From: Echinostoma caproni
Lineage: Eukaryota > Platyhelminthes > Trematoda > Plagiorchiida > Echinostomatidae
Reading direction: 5' to 3'
Length of the DNA: 64,000 nt
Assembly: GCA_900618425.1 (NCBI GenBank)
Contig: UZAN01039907.1
Coordinates: 33,069-97,068 of the forward strand
Below, piece after piece: positions 26,901 through 37,029 of this stretch (position 1 is its first letter; each line of letters opens with the position of its first letter). Under the pieces are notes generated by a model that saw only the letters and a list, made by a program, of their open reading frames with translations, was not told the DNA's origin and made no database searches. A program made the position numbers and the translations under genes.

Positions 26901-28580
26901 AATTGACATTGTGATAGTGATAATTGAATAAACTTTGTTAACTCTGATCGTTCAAACATTCTATGCACCCGAACTCCATGTCACATTCAGATCCAGGCTA
27001 ACCGTAATTTGCGATTTAAGTTTCCCTGCTTCCGAAATCTCATACTTTTTATTTATTCTTTCGCTTGTTTTTCTGGAACAACGTATATCACTCGCACCAG
27101 CAAACACGTGGCTCAGCGATTTACCTAGTACACCGGGGTTATAAAGTCTATCCTAGGCACACTTTGATCACACCTCGTCGACTGAGGTCAATTAGTCAAG
27201 TTTCAACGAGGCGTTGCGCACACTCCACCAGCCTCAATGATCAACACACTCTAAGCGGGTTAAACAGCGCACCTTGATAACGGTGAGCATTCGCATTCAC
27301 ATACACAAACACTTGTGCATAAAAATTATTTATGAATTCATTACCCTCACCCCCTGCCCCGCAGGCCATACACTCATTCCCTTATTTTTACTTGTCCATT
27401 TCAATTTTCGCCACATCCGGAGTAGACACCAAACCGGAAACAGGAGGCAATCGCTACTTGTCAAGTTTATTTCGTTTTGTATATATAATTACCATCATTT
27501 TTACGTCAGTTATATTAATATGTGATGTATGAAATGGAAAAGACAGATCGCTGTCAACATGATATATTTGTTACATTAATCTACTCAAAATGTGTACTAC
27601 TGATCTAACAGGACTGTTTGTTCAATGGAATAGTTTGTTTCCCAACAGTTAATGAATGGCACAAATATGAAATTGTTACACACATTGCCGAACTTCTCGT
27701 ACCAACAGATTTTATTGGCACATAGCTACCTGATTCTACTAAATAACAGCAGTCACATGTTGGCATGTTTGCAGTCACTTGTCTGTGTTTTAGTTGTTCT
27801 CTTCGATGGTGTGTCCCACTCAGTATTTCGAGAAACCAGTTAACCTTAAAAGGAAAACTAGTCTAAGTATAGTATTTCACCTGAAGTGTAAACTATGTTA
27901 CTTATCCTGATATATAGCTAAACTTGAATACACGATGATTACACACATCTCCTCTCTAATTAATATCTTCAATTTCTGTCAAAATAATTTCGCTGCACTG
28001 CTTATTTGAATAGTTAAACAGTTTGGAGGTCTTTCAAGTTCTGGAAAATTTTCCAGTTATTCAATAGCTTTAGCACACAGAATGCTCAGTTACCCCCAAA
28101 TAAGCCGAATTTATGGGTTACCAAAACATTTTTCTCGTTTGCAAAGACTGCGTTGTCAAAACAGAGAATTATCAGGCACATGGAGAGAGAGCAGTCTAAA
28201 ACGATTCGTAGAACAACATACATTTGAGAAATATCTGAATAGGGTGGCAAGCTGAACGACAAAAAGCTTTCGGGAGTGTTTACAAACAGAATAGATCACA
28301 CAGATTACTGGATAACCCGGTCATGGCAACCTTTCCTAGTAAGATCCAGTGCAGATCTCGTAAACGTACATGATAGTTATTTTCATGTTTGTACTGGTTT
28401 GACGTCCGGTGATAGAGTAACGCGCAGAAAACGAACGCCCCCTCCTATTCCAGGCAGGTAGAACACGAGTTTGGTAATATATATGTACTGAGATACAAAT
28501 AAGCAAGTAATATGCCTAGTATACCTTAAGTTATGGGCAATCCGGCTCAGCAACCATTTATTTTTATTATCTTTTTGATT
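23940..28580. other. Spacer, no supported gene
   Basis: An 11-G run at 24,101-24,111 and a single N at 25,015. Near 26,030-26,100 a short plus-strand frame reads KYLGAVFHSGG, faintly like an RT, but it is too short to call. Confidence 0.45.
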
Positions 28581-28584
28581 TTGT

Positions 28585-28756
28585 ATTTCTTTTATGGAAC
28601 ACACAATGATACCCTTTTTCAGAATGGGAGAAGCGGCCAATCAAAGGGCTGCCATACAACACACAAATTGGGAGTCAGGTAGTGGTGATGGAATTCGAAC
28701 ACTCGTCCTCCGAGGTGATAATTTTGGTGCCGTTACCATCGGGCCACCAAGGTCAA
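28585..28756 (-). repeat. tRNA-derived SINE, family 1, copy 1
   Basis: On the minus strand: a head with GGTGGCCCGATGGTAACGGC (A-box region), a B-box region with GTGTTCGAATTCC, then the family body GGCAGCCCTTTGATTGGCC and GCTTCTCCC, ending in an A-rich tail (CATAAAAGAAATAC). It shares head and body with the copies at 35.8, 39.2 and 42.8 kb. Confidence 0.8.
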
Positions 28757-28759
28757 GCA

Positions 28760-29690
28760 ATATATAACACAGAATAGAACGGGGTACCGAGTAAAACCAC
28801 TCGTAAGGCACCGTCAAACCAAAGCTTGAGGAACACGAAATTAAGTAATGCATTGAAAGGGGAAAACCGACCAATCACAATCACTCGGTCCATGTATATG
28901 ATTGTTTGTCGGTAATACATTTACCGGTGCTTCTCAATGAAATACAGAATACGTAAAAGAGAACAGAATAAATTGAAACGACTCGAAAGAGACTTCAAGG
29001 GAAAAAGGTAAGTTCAATATAAAACAATTTAACATCAGGACCGATTCAAATAAATAGTAATTAATAACATAGCAGGGGAACACAGGTCGCAATTGCAGAC
29101 AGACGATAGATTTACTCGTAATATGTTATCACCAAAATGTACCATCGTATAGATCACATTTTTCCTCAAGGTGATGGGGCATCAATTAATAGGATAGGGT
29201 TAATGCTCGAATGTTAATTTTTATAGGAACATGAGTTATATCCTATCAACGGAGGTGCATCATGCTGACAATGATCGAGAAGGTTGCGTGGGATACCATG
29301 TATGAAAAAGCTCAAGTACTGACAGTTTTATGGAGGAACTGGTTTAAACGTGTTGACTGAAGTATAGTGTGTCGACGTCACGTTGTTCGCGCAAAGAAAA
29401 TGATACGCCATAGTCTAGGAACAACGCTCAGGAAGTGATCTGAACGACAAAGACAACAGAAGTGAATTGCATCGTGGATAGTCAAAAAAAGAAAGGTGTA
29501 ACGGACGTAGACGCTGGATTCGAGAGTACAACTATGGTAATTGAATTGTGTATGTCATACATAAGGGCCGTCACCGATCAGAAATAAAAACTGCTACTTC
29601 CAGTTAGTTCAACCAGAATCTTATAAGAAAAGTTCGACTCACATTTACCACCATGCACTGGAACAAACCACGCTGTGACCAGTTCAGAAT
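28760..29690. other. No gene seen
   Basis: No supported coding segment or repeat match. Confidence 0.4.
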
Positions 29691-29692
29691 GA

Positions 29693-29728
29693 GGTGGTGG
29701 TGGTGGTGGTGGCGGCGGCGGCGGCGGT
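29693..29728. repeat. (GGT)n(GGC)n microsatellite
   Basis: About six GGT units followed by about five GGC units, immediately upstream of a tRNA-like T-arm. Confidence 0.95.
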
Positions 29729-29774
29729 CAAAGAGTTTAATCAACTGTCAACCCTGAGCTTTGGATCCTAGAGT

Positions 29775-29792
29775 ACGAGGTTCAAACCTCGT
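29775..29792 (+). repeat. tRNA-like T-arm of a possible SINE
   Basis: ACGAGGTTCAAACCTCGT forms a perfect 6-bp stem with a B-box loop (GGTTCAAAC). No clear A box upstream, so only the T-arm is called. Confidence 0.4.
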
Positions 29793-29829
29793 CACTGCCA
29801 CTCAGCTTTGATGTTGAACAGCTTTATTG

Positions 29830-31070
29830 TGGTCAGGCTCCATATCACGCGTGTGATGGTGAGGACTTAACATATTCAGTACTCCAATGCCGGATTTCTT
29901 GATTAAAAGATAGTTCTGAGGACATAGAGGTTTCCTCCTTCTGATTTTGATTACACTAAAGTGAAATAAAAATAATGACGCTAATAAACAGTGACAAACT
30001 CAAAGAATGACGAACTAGAAACCAAATTAAAAACTGGAAAAACATTTTAATTGACCATATCCACCTGTGAATCTGCTGCACATTTTCCTCTTTTTATGCG
30101 TAAATAGATCATTTGGTGTGTTGAAAAAAATGTGATCGGTATCACAGCGACAAATGAGGGCTGAGTGAAAGAAAACCGGTTTGTATTCAGTAAGGTACAA
30201 TTTATTGGATTATCGATTATTCTCCAAATCGAGACCGAGTGAATGATATAAACCCATACTGACAATTTTCAGCAATATAATCCGATACAGCAAAAAAACC
30301 TATATAGTGAAAAGAACGCAGGCACTAATATGTAAGCACTAAAAATACGTGATTGACAATTATCATGCAAACTTGCGACGGTGAGCGTCCAGTTCACTAG
30401 ACTACGAAAGCAAATGAAAGAGATTATTTCAGTAGGTGGTGACATATCCGAGTAGACATGTAATGAGAACGTACTCCATGCTCTTCTAGTGCAGTGGAGT
30501 TAAAAAAACGCGGGGCAATATGTCCTTTGGCTTCTGTTCCTGCAAGTGAAGATAAAAAGAGGCTAAGCGTCCGAAAGAATGGCAGGGCAGCGGCGATTTG
30601 GACAATCTCTATGAGACACTGACAGACAGGTCCTCTGAGTGTCGGGGTTAATAACTAAATTGCAAGGCAAAGGTAACAGAATGCCACGAAATCAAAGCTT
30701 TCAGTGGGATAGGATAAACTATTACTAGAGTGGTTAGCATAAGTTACAGACGCTCAAGTTCAGAGCAAGTACGGAGAGACTATGTCCCCTATAAAGCAAT
30801 AGTATGTACGCAGTGATACTCGTTGGACCCGTTGCTGTTATTAGCTCCAGTCCAACTGTCAACATGCTTCAAATATCCGGTACCTCTTCGTTACCTCTTA
30901 AGTAATTTATTCCCAACCAGGATAGAAGAAATTTTCAACTCCTTTATATCACACTTAACACCATACGAATTAACTAATCAATGCGCTTAGTAACATAATG
31001 TTCAAAACTTGCGCTTAACAACAATTATATGTCCACGAGATAGATATATATAGATATATATTCGAAATGA
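29830..31070. other. No gene seen
   Basis: No supported feature. A short TA/GA repeat sits at 31,040-31,062, just before the LINE fragment. Confidence 0.4.
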
Positions 31071-31074
31071 CAGA

Positions 31075-31416
31075 TTCTCTTCGCCTCTTCTAAAACGGCT
31101 TCGTCGTGCTAAACAAAAGGCTTACAGGACTGGAAGGCGCGGTGTTGTCAAACATCTATCATTAATGATCAAAATAGAATTACAGCGCCTAAATCGGATA
31201 TATATCGAAACTCTAATGGGAAAACAGACCTGCCGCGATATATGNTTCTCTTCACCTCTTCTAAAACGGCTTCGTCGTGATAAAGAAAAGGCTTACGGGA
31301 CTGGAAGGCGCAGTGCTGTCAAACATCTAACATTAATGATCAAAATAGAATTACAGCGCCTAAATCGGATATATATCGAAACTCTAATGGGAAAACAGAC
31401 CTGCCGCGATATATGG
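31075..31416 (+). repeat. 171-nt direct duplication meeting at a single N
   Basis: Units 31,075-31,245 and 31,246-31,416 are near-identical: seven differences in the first 90 nt, none seen after. The first unit ends at the N (31,245). 171 is 57 codons, so the frame is kept. This may be an unmerged contig overlap or haplotype duplication, not biology. Confidence 0.85.
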
Positions 31417-31885
31417 TCTGCTTTGAAGCAGCTCTGTGGATCACGCAACAGATCTTTTCCGGATTTTGAGGAGTTAAATCGTCAATTCGCAAATGCTACT
31501 GTACAGAACTCAACACCATCTTTATTTACGTCTACTGGGGAGAACCAATCTGTAACCCCTGTGGAAGTCCTGAATGTACTTAAGTCCCTTAAATCTAACA
31601 AGGCACATGGCCCTGATTCGTTGTCCCCCTTCTTACTGAAAGACTGTACTGAACAACTTGCTTCGCCTGTTTCTGAGTTGTTCAATTTTTGTATGTCATC
31701 CGGTAGCATCCCTGATTGTTGGAGAGCTGCTCGGATAACCCCAATTCCCAAAAGGGATCTTCCAAATATCGACCGATTGCCTGCACATCCGCATTATTGA
31801 AAGTTTTTGAAAGAGTCCTGATGCAATATATCGAAAAGAAATTTCTTCGCGAATACCGTTTTCTACTCACCCACTTTGTTCGATT
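31075..31885 (+). mobile_element. CR1-like LINE fragment (linker and start of RT)
   Basis: The frame 31,165-31,800 has a basic linker (LLKRLRRDKEKAYGTGRR), then the N-terminal RT blocks VLNVLKSLKSNKAHGPDSLS and AARITPIPK. After about 31,765 the protein continues in another frame as PIACTSALLKVFERVLMQYI, so there is a frameshift. It stops near 31,885, before the catalytic YxDD/FADD part. Bases 31,075-31,245 are repeated at 31,246-31,416. No endonuclease domain is present. It is a truncated, dead copy. Confidence 0.85.
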
Positions 31886-31964
31886 TTTTTAACTCATTGT
31901 TGTTCTCCTAAAATTTCCAAGAAACAAAAGCAAAAAAGAAATCACTGTTATTATGAATGAGCAT

Positions 31965-32190
31965 AGCAACCTCTTAACTGCTTGTGATAATCGACAAAGA
32001 GCACTGGGCAGCTGTTTCGTCGTGTTCGGGACTCATCAGCAGTGCGCGCTTTTTGTGTTCCTGTCAGGACCGCATTGAAAATGCATTCAAACAGTGGGGA
32101 ATTGACGATCTCCGAAGGAGTAAAACCCACACCGAACATCATCAACAGTACCTGGTGCCTGTGAAAAACCGAATGGGCTAATCCAAACAT
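31965..32190 (-). repeat. SINE family 2 with degenerate hammerhead
   Basis: On the minus strand the order is a decayed tRNA-like region with GGTCCTGACAGGAACAC, then GCGCACTGCTGATGAGTCCC, then GACGAAACAG, then CAGTGCTCTTTGTCGATTATC. This parallels the copy at 36.86-37.02 kb segment by segment (there GTCCTAACAGAGACC, GCACTGCTGACGAGTCCC, GGGACGAAACAG, CAGTGCTCTTTATCAATCAGC). The same order on an independent copy defines a dispersed family. Confidence 0.75.
32001..32045 (-). ncRNA. Hammerhead ribozyme motif, probably inactive copy
   Basis: Helix I GCACTG/CAGTGC is intact, as are the core CTGATGA and GAAA. Helix II keeps only about three pairs (GTC/GAC) because the GGG strand is altered. The cleavage-site triplet reads GCC where the intact copy has GTC, so the A15.1-U16.1 pair is lost. 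It is therefore likely a dead relative of the copy at 36,945. Confidence 0.7.
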
Positions 32191-32199
32191 TCACCATCT

Positions 32200-35050
32200 A
32201 AATAATAACCTCGTACTTTATTTTATTGAATGGAAAGTGGTTCAGATAGTTTTCAGATGTGTTATGGTCAATCACGATGTCCGCCATGTAACAATGAAGT
32301 AGCCATGTGTAAGTGTGTCTGTGTGAATTGCCTAATTAGCCATCAGTGCGCACTGATGTGTAGCGATTCTTCTTCAACGATGAGCCCAATAGTAGGTGTA
32401 TTCAGTCAGCCACATCGATTGCGCAATGGTTTATCTAGTTTCCATGCAATCGGGTATTGCGTAATAATAAGACTGTATGATGCTCGACATTTAGAGTACA
32501 CATCCAGGAATGAAGTAAGATGCACCGTTATGACTTCTGCAAAACGGCTAATGGCTTTTTACTGATGGCCTAATTGAGATGCAGTCGATTCATGATGTAA
32601 GGTGTGACTCACACGAGACTAGAACTCCAAACTGAGGATTGCACATTAAAATAAAGTTTGAAATTCAAGTAGTCAAGCATCAGGTGAAACTCTGTGAGCA
32701 TTACTAGTCATATCTGTACGAGTTTGTCATCTTTTGTTTTGTAAACTGCAAATTTGCTATAAACTATGGTTATTCAGAACTCTCCAGTTACAATAAACGG
32801 TGGTGAAATTGATTGATTGCGTGTTGAAGCTGCGATCAGACTCAAACGTTTGACCTCTAGTCTCGCATGACCTGGATTCGGATCGTTCTCTCAAGAAAAT
32901 CGTTAAACTTTCATTCATCACCTAGTAAACTGACATTTTGATCGCTTGTGACAGCAATTTATTGATTTATTTCACTCTTTATTGGCATTATTTGACTGTG
33001 CAATGAAGGAACCGGGTGAACCAAAAGTAACTAATCGGAGCTAAAACGTGAGTGGAATTGTTTTCTTTTATTTACTTTATTAAATTGTAATTGGATCTGG
33101 GAAGAATATAATCCACTAGCATATACAGGTTTAACTGAAATTGAAGCAACGGGTCCCTGTGAAACGCTTGTCGATTCGTATAGGCACCAGTATTTATACT
33201 GAAGTAAATTCTGTAGCGTGGTTGATTGTATGGTAAAAGCTGGACAATAGTAGAGATTTGCCGGACACCATTTTTTATCTACAATCTGAATGTACGTTCA
33301 CATTTTTACTTCAGTACCGACGCCATGTAACGTTTGTTTCACACGATCAAAAACTGCTGCATCCTTCCACGAAGGGAACTTCCACTTTTCGCTCTCGATC
33401 CGTTTTGCTCGTTATCGCACTCGTTGGTTCGCTCGCCTTTGTGCTTTAACGCATATATGAGGACAAAGAGATAGCTTCAGGCACCATTAGCCAAAATCTT
33501 CAGTAAACCGGGTGATTTTAATTGTTTAACGAGCTTCTGGAGAGCATTGGGTAATGAATTTGAACTTAGAACGAATCAATCTCTCTATCAACTTTAAGGC
33601 GATGGGAAGTATTACTCATAGATGCCCCCGGTATCGAATCATTCCAGGTTATACGTACTATATGATTTCTTAGGACCCTGGTCTCTTCACTGTATAGACG
33701 TGCAGAGAGATCATTTATTTCATTTTTAGTTAGTATTTACAATGTTTATCTCAAATATCAGCTTGTTTTCAGGTCTATCTCTTCTGCAGAGTAACTCAAA
33801 ACAAAGCGGAACACATCACGTCCAACAATGAGATCTGATCTGCTTCCAATCTAACTGTTACCAAATAGAGCAAGCAGCTTTGAAACCCCCCGGGAGACAA
33901 AACTTTCATTGATGCATGACTGATCAATAATCTTGTATAGTCATTTGCATTTACACGATGTTCCGTGGTGCTTTAGCTTCAAAACAAACAGTTTTTGCAG
34001 GTCTCATGAACGAAGAAAATGTGGATCAATTTACCCTGATCTTTCTCAGTTATTAATGTCCATTTCAGTTTGTCCCTAAACTTTTATGTCTTCGATGATG
34101 GCGCAACCTGGATTTATTCCTAATCACATTTTTATGTGATATCGTTATTTGGACATCGACCTCCCTCACCTGCTGACACGAATGCACAGAAAACAAGAAC
34201 ATTTCGTAAAGGAGTTTGAAGTCATCAACCACGCTGATCATGCTAAAACTCATTGAAGTTCGGTTTCTGATATGTGTGGCATATACATACGCATATATGT
34301 AAATGCATTAATTTAAAATGACCATTTTTCGCACTCTCCGTTCCCTCACAATCCGCAGTTCTTGCGGCCATAAACTTGACAGATACCAGACTCGAGTTTC
34401 GCTAATGCTACGGCTTAACAGTAGTATTCATTCTAACGCTAGACCACTCGCATGGAAGATATGCAGTGCCGCTGTGCTAAACAGTAGATACTGAATCGGT
34501 TCAAAATCATTAGTTCTGATCTGTTCAAATCTCATCCTAAAAGGGTAGTCAGCCAGTTCGTTTAGCTTGAAAGTAGCAAAAAATGACAGTACCCCTACCC
34601 CACCTCCGGAGAACAAACAGCATCGGGATCAGAGAGGTTTATTTGCCACACGGAGGTGTTTGCATTTGGCATGCATATTTAAAACACATCGTCAAGTTAT
34701 CAGCACCCCAATTGGTTCCTGTAACGTTCTTCGTACTTACCATGATTGAAATAAAAAACAAAACATAATTTCGATGGGAATTAATTACATCACAATAGAA
34801 TTCATTATCAATTTGTTTTCCGTATTACTGTCTCCGATATAAGTTAGCATCTATGCCACTTTTGTTCTAAGACATGGTTGGTTTGCATCATTTTAGTGCA
34901 GATGATCAGAATTTGAATTAGGCTACTCGCGATAAACTTTCCTCACTCAGCCGCTACATCTTCCTTGTTGTCACTTCCTGCGACTCACGTCCGTGAATCT
35001 TCGAACAGCTGAGGTTCCCACTTCCAACTAGATCTCACGTGTAAATTTAT
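32200..35050. other. Spacer, no supported gene
   Basis: A 111-codon frame at 32,230-32,565 is Cys-rich but has no recognisable pattern and lies next to a SINE. Nothing else supported. Confidence 0.4.
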
Positions 35051-35054
35051 TTTC

Positions 35055-35342
35055 TCAGTCACACACATTCGCATTGGATCGAACTATCATCCTCGTCCTC
35101 GAAACTCCAGTCTTTAGCCAAATAGTAACTTTCAATTTGTCACCACCGGCTAGTAGGTTCTCTCTTGCCTTAATCTTCCCGACAAGATTAACGAAACATG
35201 ACGAGTTCAAGTGACGTTCTTTGAAAGTCGCGATAGCTATACTAATTGAATCTATTATCTTACCTGCATTAAACGCTAATCTTGCGTTGGTAGTTGTCAA
35301 TAACACAAATCTCAATGTCTGACAAGCGGTTGAAGTTACCAT
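35055..35342 (-). other. Coding-like minus-strand frame of uncertain nature
   Basis: A 95-codon frame with segments such as SISIAIATFKERHLNSSCF and LVGKIKARENLLAGGDKLK. Composition looks coding, but no domain is recognised. A good internal donor (GCAG, then GTAAGA) lies within it and no firm acceptor was found. It could be an exon or a repeat. Confidence 0.25.
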
Positions 35343-35767
35343 GCCGGTGACTCAAAGTCCAAGTCATTTTTTTATTATGGGAGTAACTTACAAGCTTGTG
35401 CTCCTATTGTCCTCATAGGATATTTACACAGATGAATCGTTACACGCCGAAAAAGAAGTCACATAGAGTTCCGGGTGGGAAATAATAGAGACTGTAGGCT
35501 TGAAAGATTCAATAGTGGGTGCACAAACGACGTGAGACGGAAGAGCGTTCCAAGAACTGCATACTCCGACTGCAGAAGACTTGTGCCGGCATTTCGGGCG
35601 ACACTTTGTAATCAGTAGCTTGAAACTCGAATGTCATGAGTTCAAATCACGCCACCTCAACGGCCAATCTTCCTCGTTCATACGCGTCTCCAAGAAGCTT
35701 TTGATCGGCCGCAGTTATTTTATGCTGAAAGCTTACTGTACTAATGTGTGTTTAGTAAATGAAAGAA

Positions 35768-35940
35768 GTTGAGGTAGTGGCCCCGTGGTAACATCACCAA
35801 ATTCTCACCTCGGGATTGTGTGTTCGAATCCCACCACCATTGCCGCCTGACTTCACATTGTGTGTCGAAAGACAGCCCTTTGATTGGCCGCTTCCTCCTT
35901 CCTGAAAATTGTATCTTCGTATATTCAATAAAAGGAAGTA
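35768..35940 (+). repeat. tRNA-derived SINE, family 1, copy 2
   Basis: A head GTAGTGGCCCCGTGGTAACA, a B-box region GTGTTCGAATCCC (35,819-35,831), the body segment CAGCCCTTTGATTGGCCGCT (from about 35,873), then GTATATTCAATAAAAGG at the end. It is the best preserved plus-strand copy. Confidence 0.85.
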
Positions 35941-36859
35941 AAATGAAAAAGAAAAGAAGAACAAACTACAAACTACGTAGCGTTCATAACAACAGGTAAA
36001 ACCTACTGAGAATTCCTATGCACCCTCTTGCATCATTTGTCAGACAATCCTGATGACCTTTAAGAGGAGACATTTACAGTTTGTAATTAATGGTAACGCA
36101 GCCTTATCAATCAGTGATCGGTAACATTTCTCTTCATTTGATCTCGAGCAGTGAGTAGTCGAACGGGAGAAGGCCATGGTCCAATAGGTTAGTTTCGACG
36201 AACACGAGCACCACAAATGTTGATTCTCAAACCGAACGAAAACCGAAAGTTGAAGTGATGAAATAGATCTGGTCGGGATATATTTAGCACAGAATAAAAA
36301 TATGCGTCACATTGTCGGGGTCGCAGAATAAGGAGATTTACTTTTTCCTTAAAGCTCACACAACCGTTTTGCCGTTTCGCATTTGCTTTCACTGACTATT
36401 TGTTCGTTGGATGTGGCTGATATTGTCAGCATGCAGTCATTTTATAAACTATGTCGAAAGCGCATCACTTTTATCCCTAGAAGCTCCCGACTGTCAATAA
36501 TTTTACGTGAACCATTCTATAGATCGGGTGTTCGAACAAGCAGTAAATAAAATCTGGTATAGACAAGCCCTCCGAAAACCTCCATGTGGTGTGTACATAA
36601 ATATTCACTTATTTACATGTTATTGGTAGGCACTCTAATATATATATATGTGCAATCAAAGTTCAAATATTTGAGATTAATACGAACCCAACTTTTGTGG
36701 CATGCAACCTCGTTGTTGCCCCCTACTTGGTGCCATGCCCATCATTCTGGGACTGGTTCATATCACCGGTTTTAGACACAAACAATCGGTCTTTGTAGCT
36801 ATAAGTTTCCCCGTTTGAATGACTACTATTGATTGAGCCATTCGCACAAGATGATAACC

Positions 36860-37020
36860 GTCGACCGTGTAGCTCAGGGGTAAGAGTTTGAAGTCCCAAC
36901 CCGAAGGTTCGGAGTTCGAGTCCTAACAGAGACCTAAAAGGTACGCACTGCTGACGAGTCCCAAACGGGACGAAACAGCTGTCCAGTGCTCTTTATCAAT
37001 CAGCACAAATGTTTCCACCT
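36860..37020 (+). repeat. SINE family 2, tRNA-derived head plus hammerhead ribozyme
   Basis: An A box TAGCTCAGGGG (36,870-36,880) and a B box GAGTTCGAGTCC (36,912-36,923) sit 32 nt apart as in a tRNA gene, and the head begins near GACCGTGTAGCTCAG. A short linker follows, then a complete hammerhead core (36,945-36,989), then a tail similar to that of the copy at 32.0 kb. An internal RNA polymerase III promoter would let it be transcribed and the ribozyme would cut the transcript near its 3' part. Schistosome SINE-like elements are known to carry hammerheads. Whether this family has been named I cannot tell. Confidence 0.85.
36945..36989 (+). ncRNA. Hammerhead ribozyme, type I, minimal helix III
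   Basis: Helix I: GCACTG (36,945-36,950) with CAGTGC (36,984-36,989), six perfect pairs. Core: CTGACGA (36,951-36,957) and GAAA (36,972-36,975). Helix II: GTCCC/GGGAC, five pairs, closed by the loop AAAC. Helix III: ACAG/CTGT (36,975-36,982), self-complementary with no loop, including the A15.1-U16.1 pair. The cleavage-site triplet is GTC and the predicted cut follows C36,983. All residues needed for catalysis that I can check are present. Such a helix III is unstable in a monomer, so cleavage as a dimer, as in other minimal metazoan hammerheads, is the likely mode. Confidence 0.9.
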
Positions 37021-37029
37021 CATTCGATT

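Noticed and set aside
28641..28874. 77-codon minus-strand frame
   Set aside because: Lies within a SINE family 1 copy.
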